Shown here piece by piece: positions 1-6,129 of a stretch of 13,706 bases of DNA. Where the stretch lies: assembly GCA_020853995.1 (NCBI GenBank), contig JADYXV010000309.1, positions 1 through 13,706 of the forward strand, read 5' to 3'. Each line of letters starts with the position of its first letter. Positions within the stretch are counted from its first letter, which is position 1. A model generated the notes under the pieces. The model did no database searches, was not told the origin of the DNA, and saw nothing but the letters and a program-made list of their open reading frames with translations. The stretch comes from Novosphingobium sp. (GTDB lineage: Bacteria; Pseudomonadota; Alphaproteobacteria; Sphingomonadales; Sphingomonadaceae). The position numbers were made by a program, and so were the translations under genes.

Positions 1-1477
1 CCGTGCCGTCTTTTTCGGTTGGCATGGGACGCCTGCCGCCGGGTACGCCATCGCTTTCCATGTGACCCAGCAGGCGCTGAAGATCATTGGGGCTTTGGAA
101 ACCGTCGGTTGGCAGAACGATGTCATTGGCGTTGACCGGGTTGACCAGATAGGGCGTAACCACGATCACAAGTTCCGTCTCACCCTTGCGGTAATTGGTT
201 GAGCGGAACAGCGATCCCAGAATGGGGATATCGCCTGCGCCCGGCATTTTGGTGAGCGAGTTTTGCGCGTTATTGCTGAGCAAGCCGGCAATCATGAACG
301 ACTGCCCCGACCCCAGTTCCACAGTTGTTTCAGCACGGCGTACGGTGAGCGCGGGGATTTCAACCGAATCAAGTTTGAGAGCGCCGGTGCTGGAAAGTTC
401 GGACACTTCGGGACGAACGCGGATGGAAATGCGGCCATTGGCCAGAACCGTGGGCGTATAGGCCAGACTGACACCGTACTTCTTGAATTCGATGGTGGTC
501 ACGCCGATCCCTTGCGGGATGGGAATGGGATATTCGCCACCTGCCAGAAATTCGGCCGTTTCACCCGAAAGCGCAGTCAGATTTGGTTCTGATAATGTGG
601 TCACGAGGCCAAGCGTTTCGCCCGCATCGAGCGCGCCAAGCAGGTTCAGGCCAAGCAGCCTGCCCATCCCGGCAATGGAAGTGCCACCAGCGGCGGCGCT
701 AACCCCGGTGCCGGGGGTTGCGACGAGGTTGTTCGTGGCTCCTGTCGGATCAGGTATGAAGCCGCTTGCGGAAATGTTGCCCGCACCGACTGCGAACGGC
801 AGTCTGGCATCGGTAGCAAATGTCTGGCCGATTGCGCGACCTTGGCCGATGCCGAACTTGATCCCGCCAGTGCCATCAATCGTGGTCAGGTTGACGCCGA
901 GGTTCTTTACCAACGACCGGCTGACTTCGGCAAATTTAACATGCAAGCTGACTTGCAGCGGCGTTGCCATCTTCAAGCGGCTGATCACGTTGGTTTTATC
1001 GCCCACGAAGGCTTTGACCAGACGTTCTGCTTCTGCAGCGTCTTCAGGTGCGCCGATCGTACCGGTGAGCAGCACTGTGCCGTTCATGGTTGAAACGGTC
1101 ACGCGCGCATCGGGCATTGCCATGTTGAGCATCTGGTCGATGGTATCGAGGTTCGTGCCAACGCGGACATTGGCCGACCACACCACATCACCTTTGGCAT
1201 TGCTGGCGTAGATTGTTGTCTCGCCGCCAGATTTGCCGAATACATACAGCTGGTTGGTCGATTTGACCTGAACGTCTGCGACCTTTTCATCGGCAACGAA
1301 AACGTCCGCCATACGGCCAGGAACAGTGATCAATTCGCCACGCCCGATCGAGATCGTCACTGTCCGCGATGGGCTCGTGACGCTTTGCGCGTGAAGTACG
1401 GCGGATGCAGGCAGCAAGGCTGCGGGCAGTGCGATGAGCGCAGCCGAGATGAATGATGTGGAGAGACGGCGTGTCAT
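1..1477 (-). CDS. cpaC: Type II/III secretin CpaC (RcpA) of the Flp/Tad pilus, 3' end outside window
   Basis: This is the outer-membrane secretin through which the Flp/Tad pilus leaves the cell. The frame is open from 1477 to the left edge, giving 492 codons of a family usually somewhat longer, so only the tail is missing. Numbered from Met at 1477: a signal peptide with Arg3-Arg4 and a hydrophobic stretch ending near His29-Ala30-Gln31; a short N-terminal secretin-type domain; a BON-like segment at about 100-165; and the secretin domain at about 270-450 with the late motif GDIPILGSLF near residue 420. Residues about 230-270 form a Gly/Ala/Thr-rich loop. I chose 1477 because AAGGG lies 8 bases upstream and the signal peptide then starts cleanly. 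An ATG at 1519, one base after the cpaB stop, would add 14 polar residues and has no ribosome site. It follows cpaB directly, so it is surely co-transcribed. Family call is confident; the exact start less so. Confidence 0.94.
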   Translation of the reverse strand, partial: MTRRLSTSFISAALIALPAALLPASAVLHAQSVTSPSRTVTISIGRGELITVPGRMADVFVADEKVADVQVKSTNQLYVFGKSGGETTIYASNAKGDVVWSANVRVGTNLDTIDQMLNMAMPDARVTVSTMNGTVLLTGTIGAPEDAAEAERLVKAFVGDKTNVISRLKMATPLQVSLHVKFAEVSRSLVKNLGVNLTTIDGTGGIKFGIGQGRAIGQTFATDARLPFAVGAGNISASGFIPDPTGATNNLVATPGTGVSAAAGGTSIAGMGRLLGLNLLGALDAGETLGLVTTLSEPNLTALSGETAEFLAGGEYPIPIPQGIGVTTIEFKKYGVSLAYTPTVLANGRISIRVRPEVSELSSTGALKLDSVEIPALTVRRAETTVELGSGQSFMIAGLLSNNAQNSLTKMPGAGDIPILGSLFRSTNYRKGETELVIVVTPYLVNPVNANDIVLPTDGFQSPNDLQRLLGHMESDGVPGGRRPMPTEKDGT

Positions 1478-1520
1478 TTTGCTGCCCTTCGCAAGCGGTG
1501 TCTGTCGCGGGGTCGTCATG

Positions 1521-2564
1521 TCACTTGGTTTCCAATGTCACGTTTTCGACGTCCTTGCCGCGGCTGACGCGAACAATCGGGCCTTTGGGCACGATTGGGG
1601 CAGGCAGGGACATGGACGGACCAGACATGTTCGGTCCGGGATTGACGGGTGATGCCATTTGGGCCGCCAGCTTTGCGGGGTTCGGGGCGATGTTCTTGCG
1701 CGAGAAGCGCGAGACATCACCACCGGTAACGAAGCTTGTGGTGGCACTTTCCATGGGACGCTTCATGGCCTGTTTCAGCAGGGCTTCTTCTTGCTGCTTG
1801 CTGAGGCCGCTGGGGATTTTGACATCGCCCGAAGCAATGGCCTGTTCGAGTTCGGCCGCATTGTCAGCGATAGAGCGTAGCGAAAGGCTGATAGTGCCGA
1901 GAGTTTGTGCCACCGCGATTTTCTCGGCCATCTTGGGCGTAACTTCGACGGTAACAGTGCTGAAGGCACGGACGCGGGTTTTGCCTTCGATCATTTCCTG
2001 TTCGGTGGACTGGTCCGTTGCAAGAACGCGCATGTTCTTCATGATGGTTTCGGAAGTTCTCAGCGCACCGCCATCGCCGCCGCCGCCCTGGACGGACTGC
2101 GTCAGGACAAGATCGACATAATCGCCGGGGAACACGAAGCCGGCAACGCCGGTGCGTGCAGAAACAGAGATGGTAACGGCGCGCATGCCTGGGCCAAGCG
2201 CCGCCGCAAGGAAGCCACGATCACCAGGTGCGACCAGATTGCCTTTGGTCACCGGTTCGCCAGCTGTAATCGGGTTACGCACGACTGTGCCAAGCAGTTT
2301 CTGCATGTCGGCCTCGCCTTCGACGAAGTAGACATCCTTCACCATGTCTTCGGGCCATGCCTGGAAGTTGATGGAGTCAGCCGTGATGATCGTGCCGACA
2401 GGTAGCGCGCGTTGCGCGACAAGTACCTTTGCTCCCATGGGGACCTGAGCGGCGGCCGCAGCTTGCGGCGTGCCTGCTCCGACGAAAAGGCTTCGCGCTG
2501 CAAAGGCAGTGCCGAGCGCGACAATCAGCGCTCCCACCAGCAACATCAGCTTCCTTTTGTCCAT
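1521..2564 (-). CDS. cpaB: Flp pilus assembly protein CpaB (RcpC), SAF domain
   Basis: CpaB is a periplasmic, inner-membrane-anchored accessory protein of the Flp/Tad secretion channel, thought to work with the CpaC secretin. The 347-residue product begins MDKRKLMLLVGALIVALG, a short basic start followed by one membrane segment (about 6-27). A SAF domain follows at about 44-112, recognisable by ALPVGTIITADSI and the GEPVTKGNLV stretch, then the RcpC/CpaB domain at about 120-240 with the FPGDYVDLVL motif. The last 70 residues are rich in Pro, Met and Ser and are probably disordered. The ATG at 2564 is preceded by AGGA at a spacing of about 9. The stop lies one base before an alternative cpaC start and 44 bases before the preferred one. 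cpaA lies upstream in the same direction, giving the usual cpaA-cpaB-cpaC order. Nothing in the protein looks broken. Confidence 0.95.
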   Translation of the reverse strand: MDKRKLMLLVGALIVALGTAFAARSLFVGAGTPQAAAAAQVPMGAKVLVAQRALPVGTIITADSINFQAWPEDMVKDVYFVEGEADMQKLLGTVVRNPITAGEPVTKGNLVAPGDRGFLAAALGPGMRAVTISVSARTGVAGFVFPGDYVDLVLTQSVQGGGGDGGALRTSETIMKNMRVLATDQSTEQEMIEGKTRVRAFSTVTVEVTPKMAEKIAVAQTLGTISLSLRSIADNAAELEQAIASGDVKIPSGLSKQQEEALLKQAMKRPMESATTSFVTGGDVSRFSRKNIAPNPAKLAAQMASPVNPGPNMSGPSMSLPAPIVPKGPIVRVSRGKDVENVTLETK

Positions 2565-2633
2565 GGCTACTTGTCCTGCCCTCTAAAGTCTGACCCGCAT
2601 CTCTCGGGCAAATTGGTTAAAAAATTGCGGTAT

Positions 2634-2648
2634 GATGCCTCAGGCACC
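2634..2648 (-). terminator. Weak hairpin around the cpaA stop codon
   Basis: Arms at 2634-2639 and 2643-2648 can pair (six pairs, one a G-U) with the three-base loop being the cpaA stop codon. Ten bases further along the minus strand comes a run of six T (plus-strand A at 2619-2624). The gap to the T run is too long for a textbook intrinsic terminator, so it may only lower cpaB and cpaC expression relative to cpaA, or do nothing. Confidence 0.2.
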
Positions 2649-3128
2649 GGTGACCGATCGCCAGCCGGCTTCCAGCGTAGGTGCCAGAGTGATCAGTCCG
2701 GCGCAGGCAATGGCCACGCCGTAGGGTATCTTGGCGTCGCGCTTGCGCGTGATCGTGAACTGCCAGGCCGCGATGATCATGGTGAGCACACCGCCAATCA
2801 GCGACATGATGATCAGTAGCTTGAGGAAGGTGAGCGGCGTCAGCCACAAGGCGAGTGCAGACAGCAATTTGACATCGCCTCCACCCATCCACTTCATGGC
2901 GAAAAGTCCGGCAAGTGCGACAAATGCCACAAGGGCAAGGCCGATTTGGATGACCATGTCCGGCCAGATCGAAAGGCCTGATGCCCACCAGAATGCAGGC
3001 GCTCCGAGCGCCACGGTGGCATTGAGCCAGTTGTCGATCTGGCGACGACGGATGTCGGTAAAAGCAGCAACCAGCAGCGCGATTGCCAATGCTCCGACCA
3101 GCCCGTAGATGAAGATATTGCCTTGCAT
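2640..3128 (-). CDS. cpaA: Prepilin peptidase CpaA (TadV-like, A24 aspartic protease)
   Basis: CpaA is the inner-membrane aspartic peptidase that cuts the leader from Flp prepilin before pilus assembly. From the ATG at 3128 the protein has 162 residues, the normal size for the short CpaA/TadV type lacking the N-methylase half. Both catalytic motifs are present: TDIRRRQIDNWLN with Asp25, and MGGGDVKLLSA with Asp85. Several hydrophobic segments (about 5-22, 38-52, 58-78, 88-105, 108-126 and 135-150) fit a polytopic membrane protein. A longer reading from 3236 would add 36 basic, non-family residues and is rejected; the 3128 start has only weak ribosome-site support. Its stop is 75 bases from cpaB. 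A small hairpin with the stop codon in its loop lies at the gene end. No Flp pilin gene is visible beside it. Confidence 0.93.
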   Translation of the reverse strand: MQGNIFIYGLVGALAIALLVAAFTDIRRRQIDNWLNATVALGAPAFWWASGLSIWPDMVIQIGLALVAFVALAGLFAMKWMGGGDVKLLSALALWLTPLTFLKLLIIMSLIGGVLTMIIAAWQFTITRKRDAKIPYGVAIACAGLITLAPTLEAGWRSVTGA

Positions 3129-3210
3129 GGTTGAAGGTATACGGGACAACCACTTACCAAACGGTAACCAAACCTTGGCGCAAGAATGCGCCAGATGGAG
3201 ACGACGCCGC
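3129..3210. promoter_or_regulatory. Divergent cpaA / hydrolase promoter region with two inverted repeats
   Basis: These 82 bases separate two genes read in opposite directions, so both promoters should lie here. Two symmetric elements are visible. TTACC (3154-3158) and GGTAA (3163-3167) are separated by four bases and could be a small operator. TGGCGCA (3176-3182) and TGCGCCA (3187-3193) form a perfect 7-base stem with the loop AGAA, ending just before the hydrolase ribosome site GGAG (3197-3200). A TATACC-like -10 element for cpaA can be read at 3141-3136 on the minus strand, but I see no matching -35. The regulator is unknown. Confidence 0.35.
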
Positions 3211-4203
3211 ATGATTTCCCGCAAGCGCGAGGCCATTGATCGCAGGGCGATTCCCTCTGCCGCGCAAGAAGCAATGTGGACAACAGGTGACGGCCATCAA
3301 ATACGCCGGATTGATTGGCCGGGCGGGCAAGGCGGTGGTGATGAGTCCACTTCGCGTGGATCGATCCTGTTTTTGCCCGGACGCGGCGACTTTTACGAAA
3401 AATATCTGGAGTCTCTGGATTATTGGCATGGCCAAGGCTGGCGCGTTACAGCGCTGGATTGGCGCGGTCAGGCCGGGTCGGGGCGGATGACCGCGCACCC
3501 ATCAACCGGACACATCAGCGATTTTTCGGTCTGGGTAGATGATCTTGCAGCATTCTGGAGCGCATGGGTCAACGAAACACCCGCGCCGCACGTGATCATC
3601 GGCCATTCCATGGGCGGGCACCTTGTCCTGCGCGCTGTGGCGGAAAAGCGGATTGATCCGGTGGCGGTGGTGTTGAGTGCGCCGATGCTGGGCTTCCTGA
3701 CGCCGGGACCGAATCGGTTGTTACAGCGGGTAGCGGAACTGTTCTGTCGCTGGGGCGACCCTGAACGCATGGCATGGAAGACCAGCGAAAAACCCGGTGC
3801 AAGTGTTGCTGCCCGCAATACCCTGCTGACGCATGATGAAGCGCGCTATGGCGATGAGGCGCACTGGAAAGAAACGCGGCCCTATCTGGCAATGGGGCCG
3901 GGAAGCTGGCGCTGGGTCGAACGGGCATATGCTTCGGTTATCGCGCTGGATCAGCCGGGCTTGTTGGAGGCGGTGGACTTGCCGGTCCTGATGCTTGCAG
4001 CACGGTATGACGGGCTGGTTTCGTGGAAGGCCATCGAAAAAGCGGCAAGGCGTTTACCGCGTGCGCAACTGGTCAGTTGGGGGCGTGAAGCGCGCCATGA
4101 ATTGCTGCGGGAGGTTGATCTGGTACGCGATAAAGCCATGCACGCTATCGATGATTTTCTTGACCGGATGGCACCCTTGCCTGTTGAGGCGCAATTGTCG
4201 TGA
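3211..4203 (+). CDS. Alpha/beta hydrolase, lysophospholipase / monoacylglycerol lipase-like (PldB type)
   Basis: This is a serine hydrolase of the alpha/beta fold, resembling proteins annotated as PldB-like lysophospholipases or monoacylglycerol lipases; the real substrate cannot be read from sequence. From the ATG at 3211 it has 330 residues. The nucleophile elbow is GHSMGG with Ser133; the likely acid is Asp267 in AARYDGLVS and the likely base His296 in ARHELL, giving a complete triad in the right order. The LDWRGQAGSG stretch upstream of the elbow is also typical. No signal peptide is apparent, so it is probably cytoplasmic or loosely membrane-associated. I chose 3211 because GGAG lies 10 bases before it and the family-like sequence starts there; a start at 3109 would add 34 basic residues and run back through the divergent promoter region. 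Its stop overlaps the GTG start of the next gene, suggesting translational coupling. Confidence 0.88.
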   Translation: MISRKREAIDRRAIPSAAQEAMWTTGDGHQIRRIDWPGGQGGGDESTSRGSILFLPGRGDFYEKYLESLDYWHGQGWRVTALDWRGQAGSGRMTAHPSTGHISDFSVWVDDLAAFWSAWVNETPAPHVIIGHSMGGHLVLRAVAEKRIDPVAVVLSAPMLGFLTPGPNRLLQRVAELFCRWGDPERMAWKTSEKPGASVAARNTLLTHDEARYGDEAHWKETRPYLAMGPGSWRWVERAYASVIALDQPGLLEAVDLPVLMLAARYDGLVSWKAIEKAARRLPRAQLVSWGREARHELLREVDLVRDKAMHAIDDFLDRMAPLPVEAQLS

Positions 4204-5312
4204 CGCAGGCCGCCGAAGTGTTTGATGTTGCCATCATTGGCGCAGGAATGGCCGGTGCAAGTCTGGCCGCCGAATGCGCGCCTTTTGCCCGCGTGCTGCT
4301 CGTCGAGGCGGAAGATACGCCGGGCTATCACACCACCGGGCGTTCGGCTGCGTTTTGGGAAGAGACTTATGGCGGGCCGGGGGTGTTTCCGCTGACGATG
4401 GCATCAGGGCGGTTCCTGCGCGAAGGCGGGTATCTTTCGCCGCGCGGAGCGCTGAACATCGGGCGCGCGGGAGATCGCGGCAAAGTCGAGGCGTTTGTCG
4501 AGAAGTTTTCGGCCTTGGGCGCGACGCTGCATTTGCAGGATCGGGCGGCACTGGAAGCGCGGGTGCCGGGGTTGCGCAGCGACTGGATTGTTGGCGCATG
4601 GGAGCCTGAGTGCGCGGATATCGATGTGGCGGCGCTGCATCAGCATTATCTGGCGGCATCGAAACGCACCGGGTCAGTGCTGCGGGTGCGTGCGCGGGTT
4701 GAACAGATCGAGCGTGAGGGCGAAGGCTGGCGCATCGCGTGGAAAGACGGTGAAGCGCGCTGCACAGTGCTTGCCAACGCGGCGGGAGCTTGGGCAGATG
4801 ATGTAGCGGTACAGGCAGGCGCTTCTGCCGTCGGAGTGCAGCCGTTGCGCCGCACGATCGTGCAATTGCGCACCGATCCGGTGCCCGATGACCGGTTGCC
4901 GCTGACGCTTGGCATTAACGAGGACTTCTATTTCAAGCCGCAAGGCGGGCGGCTGTGGCTTTCCCCGCATGACGAAATACCCGATGTGGCAGGCGATGCT
5001 GCGCCCGAGGAACTCGACGTCGCCATTGCCATTGACCGGTTCGAACAGGTGGTTGACTGGGAAATCGCAGCGATGGAGCGGCGCTGGGCAGGCTTGCGCT
5101 CCTTCGCGCCCGACCGGCTCCCGGTCTACGGCTTTGACGCTAAAGTGTCGGGGCTGTTCTGGTTCGCGGGCCAAGGCGGCTTTGGCATCCAGACAGCACC
5201 CGCTGCGGCGCGGCTTGGGGCGCAGCTTTTGCTGGGCCTGCCGCGCGATGGCTTGACGGCGGAAATCGATGCAGCGGTCTATGCGCCAGCGCGGTTTGTC
5301 ACACCTGCGTAA
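4200..5312 (+). CDS. FAD-dependent oxidoreductase, DAO (D-amino acid / glycine oxidase-like) family
   Basis: This is a flavoprotein of the DAO superfamily, whose members oxidise amines, amino acids or hydroxy acids; the substrate here is not known. The 370-residue product opens with a dinucleotide-binding fold, VAIIGAGMAGASLAAE, with Gly14, Gly16 and Gly19, and an acidic residue (Glu34) at the end of the second strand in LLVEAED. The GYHTTGRSAAFW stretch after it is typical of FAD contact in this group. The C-terminal part has FAPDRLPVYGF and GQGGFGIQTAPAAA, the second FAD-binding region of DAO proteins. Translation must begin at the GTG at 4200, because the next ATG (4248) lies inside the FAD fold. 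That GTG shares four bases with the hydrolase stop, so the two are translated as a pair. No membrane segment or export signal is evident. Confidence 0.9.
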   Translation: MTQAAEVFDVAIIGAGMAGASLAAECAPFARVLLVEAEDTPGYHTTGRSAAFWEETYGGPGVFPLTMASGRFLREGGYLSPRGALNIGRAGDRGKVEAFVEKFSALGATLHLQDRAALEARVPGLRSDWIVGAWEPECADIDVAALHQHYLAASKRTGSVLRVRARVEQIEREGEGWRIAWKDGEARCTVLANAAGAWADDVAVQAGASAVGVQPLRRTIVQLRTDPVPDDRLPLTLGINEDFYFKPQGGRLWLSPHDEIPDVAGDAAPEELDVAIAIDRFEQVVDWEIAAMERRWAGLRSFAPDRLPVYGFDAKVSGLFWFAGQGGFGIQTAPAAARLGAQLLLGLPRDGLTAEIDAAVYAPARFVTPA

Positions 5313-5390
5313 AGTTGAATTGCACTATTCAGCGACGGCAAGAATGATAGATTTGCTGTGGGGGTCAGGCTTGTTTGAAGTTTGGCTTGC

Positions 5391-5397
5391 AAGGAGG
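5391..5397 (+). promoter_or_regulatory. Perfect Shine-Dalgarno AAGGAGG
   Basis: AAGGAGG ends seven bases before the ATG at 5405. It is the strongest ribosome site in the window and fixes the start of the small DUF1508 gene. The 92 bases between the oxidoreductase stop and this gene otherwise contain only a poor promoter candidate (TTGCAC at 5320-5325 with AATGAT at 5343-5348), which I would not rely on. Confidence 0.75.
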
Positions 5398-5404
5398 ACC
5401 TGAA

Positions 5405-5587
5405 ATGGCGCACCGTTTCGAAATTCGCAAAAATAAGGCTGGAGAATTCGTGGCTTACTTTTGCTACAATTCTGAAAGCCTGTTCTGGACCGAAGGCTAT
5501 GCCAGCAAGGCAGGGGCCAAGAACGCTATCGAATCGATTCTCAAGAACGGTCCGGCTGCCGAGGTTGTTGACACGACGGTGGAGTGA
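5405..5587 (+). CDS. Small DUF1508 (YegP-type) protein
   Basis: The 60-residue protein is one DUF1508 unit, a small alpha/beta fold found singly or in tandem in YegP-like proteins; the biochemical role is unknown. The sequence shows the family pattern: FEIRKNKAGEFVAYF at the start, a central GYASKAGAKNAIESI where the first strand pair meets the helix, and a short acidic tail. E. coli YegP carries two such units, this protein one. The perfect AAGGAGG upstream sets the start and suggests strong translation; an in-frame TTG at 5375 would place that site inside the gene and is rejected. No signal peptide or membrane segment is present. It stands 92 bases after the oxidoreductase and ends nine bases from the convergent rnhA stop. 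It may have its own promoter. Confidence 0.88.
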   Translation: MAHRFEIRKNKAGEFVAYFCYNSESLFWTEGYASKAGAKNAIESILKNGPAAEVVDTTVE

Positions 5588-5590
5588 GGC

Positions 5591-5606
5591 TGCCGCTTAG
5601 GCGGCA
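5591..5606. terminator. Hairpin between the convergent DUF1508 and rnhA genes
   Basis: TGCCGC (5591-5596) and GCGGCA (5601-5606) form a perfect six-base stem with a four-base loop holding the rnhA stop codon (5597-5599). It lies in the only space between two genes that face each other, so it could slow polymerase from either side. No T run follows on either strand, so it is not a standard intrinsic terminator. Confidence 0.35.
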
Positions 5607-6028
5607 ATCGCTGCGTCACTTGCCAGTTTGTCCACCCGTTCGTTTTCGGGATGGCCGTCGTGGCCTTTTACCCAGACCCATTCGATTTTGTGGGGGCGGA
5701 CGGCTTCGACCAGAAGGCGCCAGAGGTCTTCGTTCTTGACCGGCTTGTTGTCGGCGGTTTTCCAGCCTTTTTTCTGCCAGCCGAAGATCCACTTGGTGAT
5801 GCCGTCGAGCACATATTTGCTGTCGGTGTGAAGCGTGACTTTGCAGGGCTGCGACAAGGCCTGCAAAGCCTGAATCGCGCCCATCAATTCCATGCGGTTG
5901 TTGGTCGTGTCCTTTTCAGAACCGGAAAGTTCTTTCTCATGCTCGCCCATGCGCAGAAGCGCGCCCCAGCCGCCTTTGCCGGGATTGCCCTTGCATGCGC
6001 CGTCAGTGAAGATTTCGACGTGCTTCAT
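5597..6028 (-). CDS. rnhA: Ribonuclease HI
   Basis: RNase HI cuts the RNA strand of RNA-DNA hybrids, clearing R-loops and primers in the cytoplasm. The 143-residue protein is close to E. coli RNase HI (155) and aligns without gaps through the active site: Asp9 in FTDGACKGNPG, Glu47 in NNRMEL, Asp69 in HTDSKYV, His123 in VKGHDGHPENERVD, and Asp133. All four metal-binding carboxylates and the catalytic-loop His are present. The basic handle region (about 79-98, WIFGWQKKGWK) is also kept, so this is the bacterial HI type that binds its substrate with this helix. The ATG at 6028 overlaps the original thrB stop (ATGA, 6028-6025), which indicates translational coupling with thrB. That coupling may be disturbed by the amber codon in thrB about 100 bases upstream. 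Confidence 0.97.
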   Translation of the reverse strand: MKHVEIFTDGACKGNPGKGGWGALLRMGEHEKELSGSEKDTTNNRMELMGAIQALQALSQPCKVTLHTDSKYVLDGITKWIFGWQKKGWKTADNKPVKNEDLWRLLVEAVRPHKIEWVWVKGHDGHPENERVDKLASDAAIAA

Positions 6029-6129
6029 GCGAAAACATCCGGATTTGAGGCATAGAATTGAAGGCGGCGGGCAAAGGCCATCGGGTCTTTGCGCATGACC
6101 AGCGCATCGGCGGGCGTGTTGAGCCAGTC
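6025..6129 (-). pseudogene. thrB: Detached C-terminal coding segment of thrB downstream of the amber codon
   Basis: These 34 sense codons plus TGA continue the homoserine kinase frame immediately after the TAG at 6132-6130. They encode DWLNTPADALVMRKDPMAFA and then a basic, aromatic tail ending in NPDVFA, which is the normal end of this kinase family. There is no further stop or frame change, and the final TGA still overlaps the rnhA ATG. The stretch has no start codon or ribosome site of its own and is expressed only if the amber codon is read through. Its intact state points to a very young mutation, a base-call error or readthrough. Confidence 0.85.

Noticed and set aside
483..1211. Long plus-strand open frame (242 codons) opposite cpaC
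   Set aside because: It lies wholly within the cpaC coding strand, has no family-like sequence and no ribosome site; such frames are common opposite GC-rich genes.
1453..2121. Plus-strand open frame (222 codons) opposite cpaB
   Set aside because: It is a mirror of the clear CpaB coding frame, with odd Ser/Pro/Arg-rich composition and no recognisable motif.
3109..3210. N-terminal extension of the hydrolase from an ATG at 3109
   Set aside because: It would overlap the start of cpaA and the divergent promoter region and add basic residues unlike the family; the ribosome site supports 3211.
5315..5349. Promoter for the DUF1508 gene (TTGCAC and AATGAT, 17-base spacing)
   Set aside because: Three of six and four of six matches to the usual hexamers are too weak to list as a feature.
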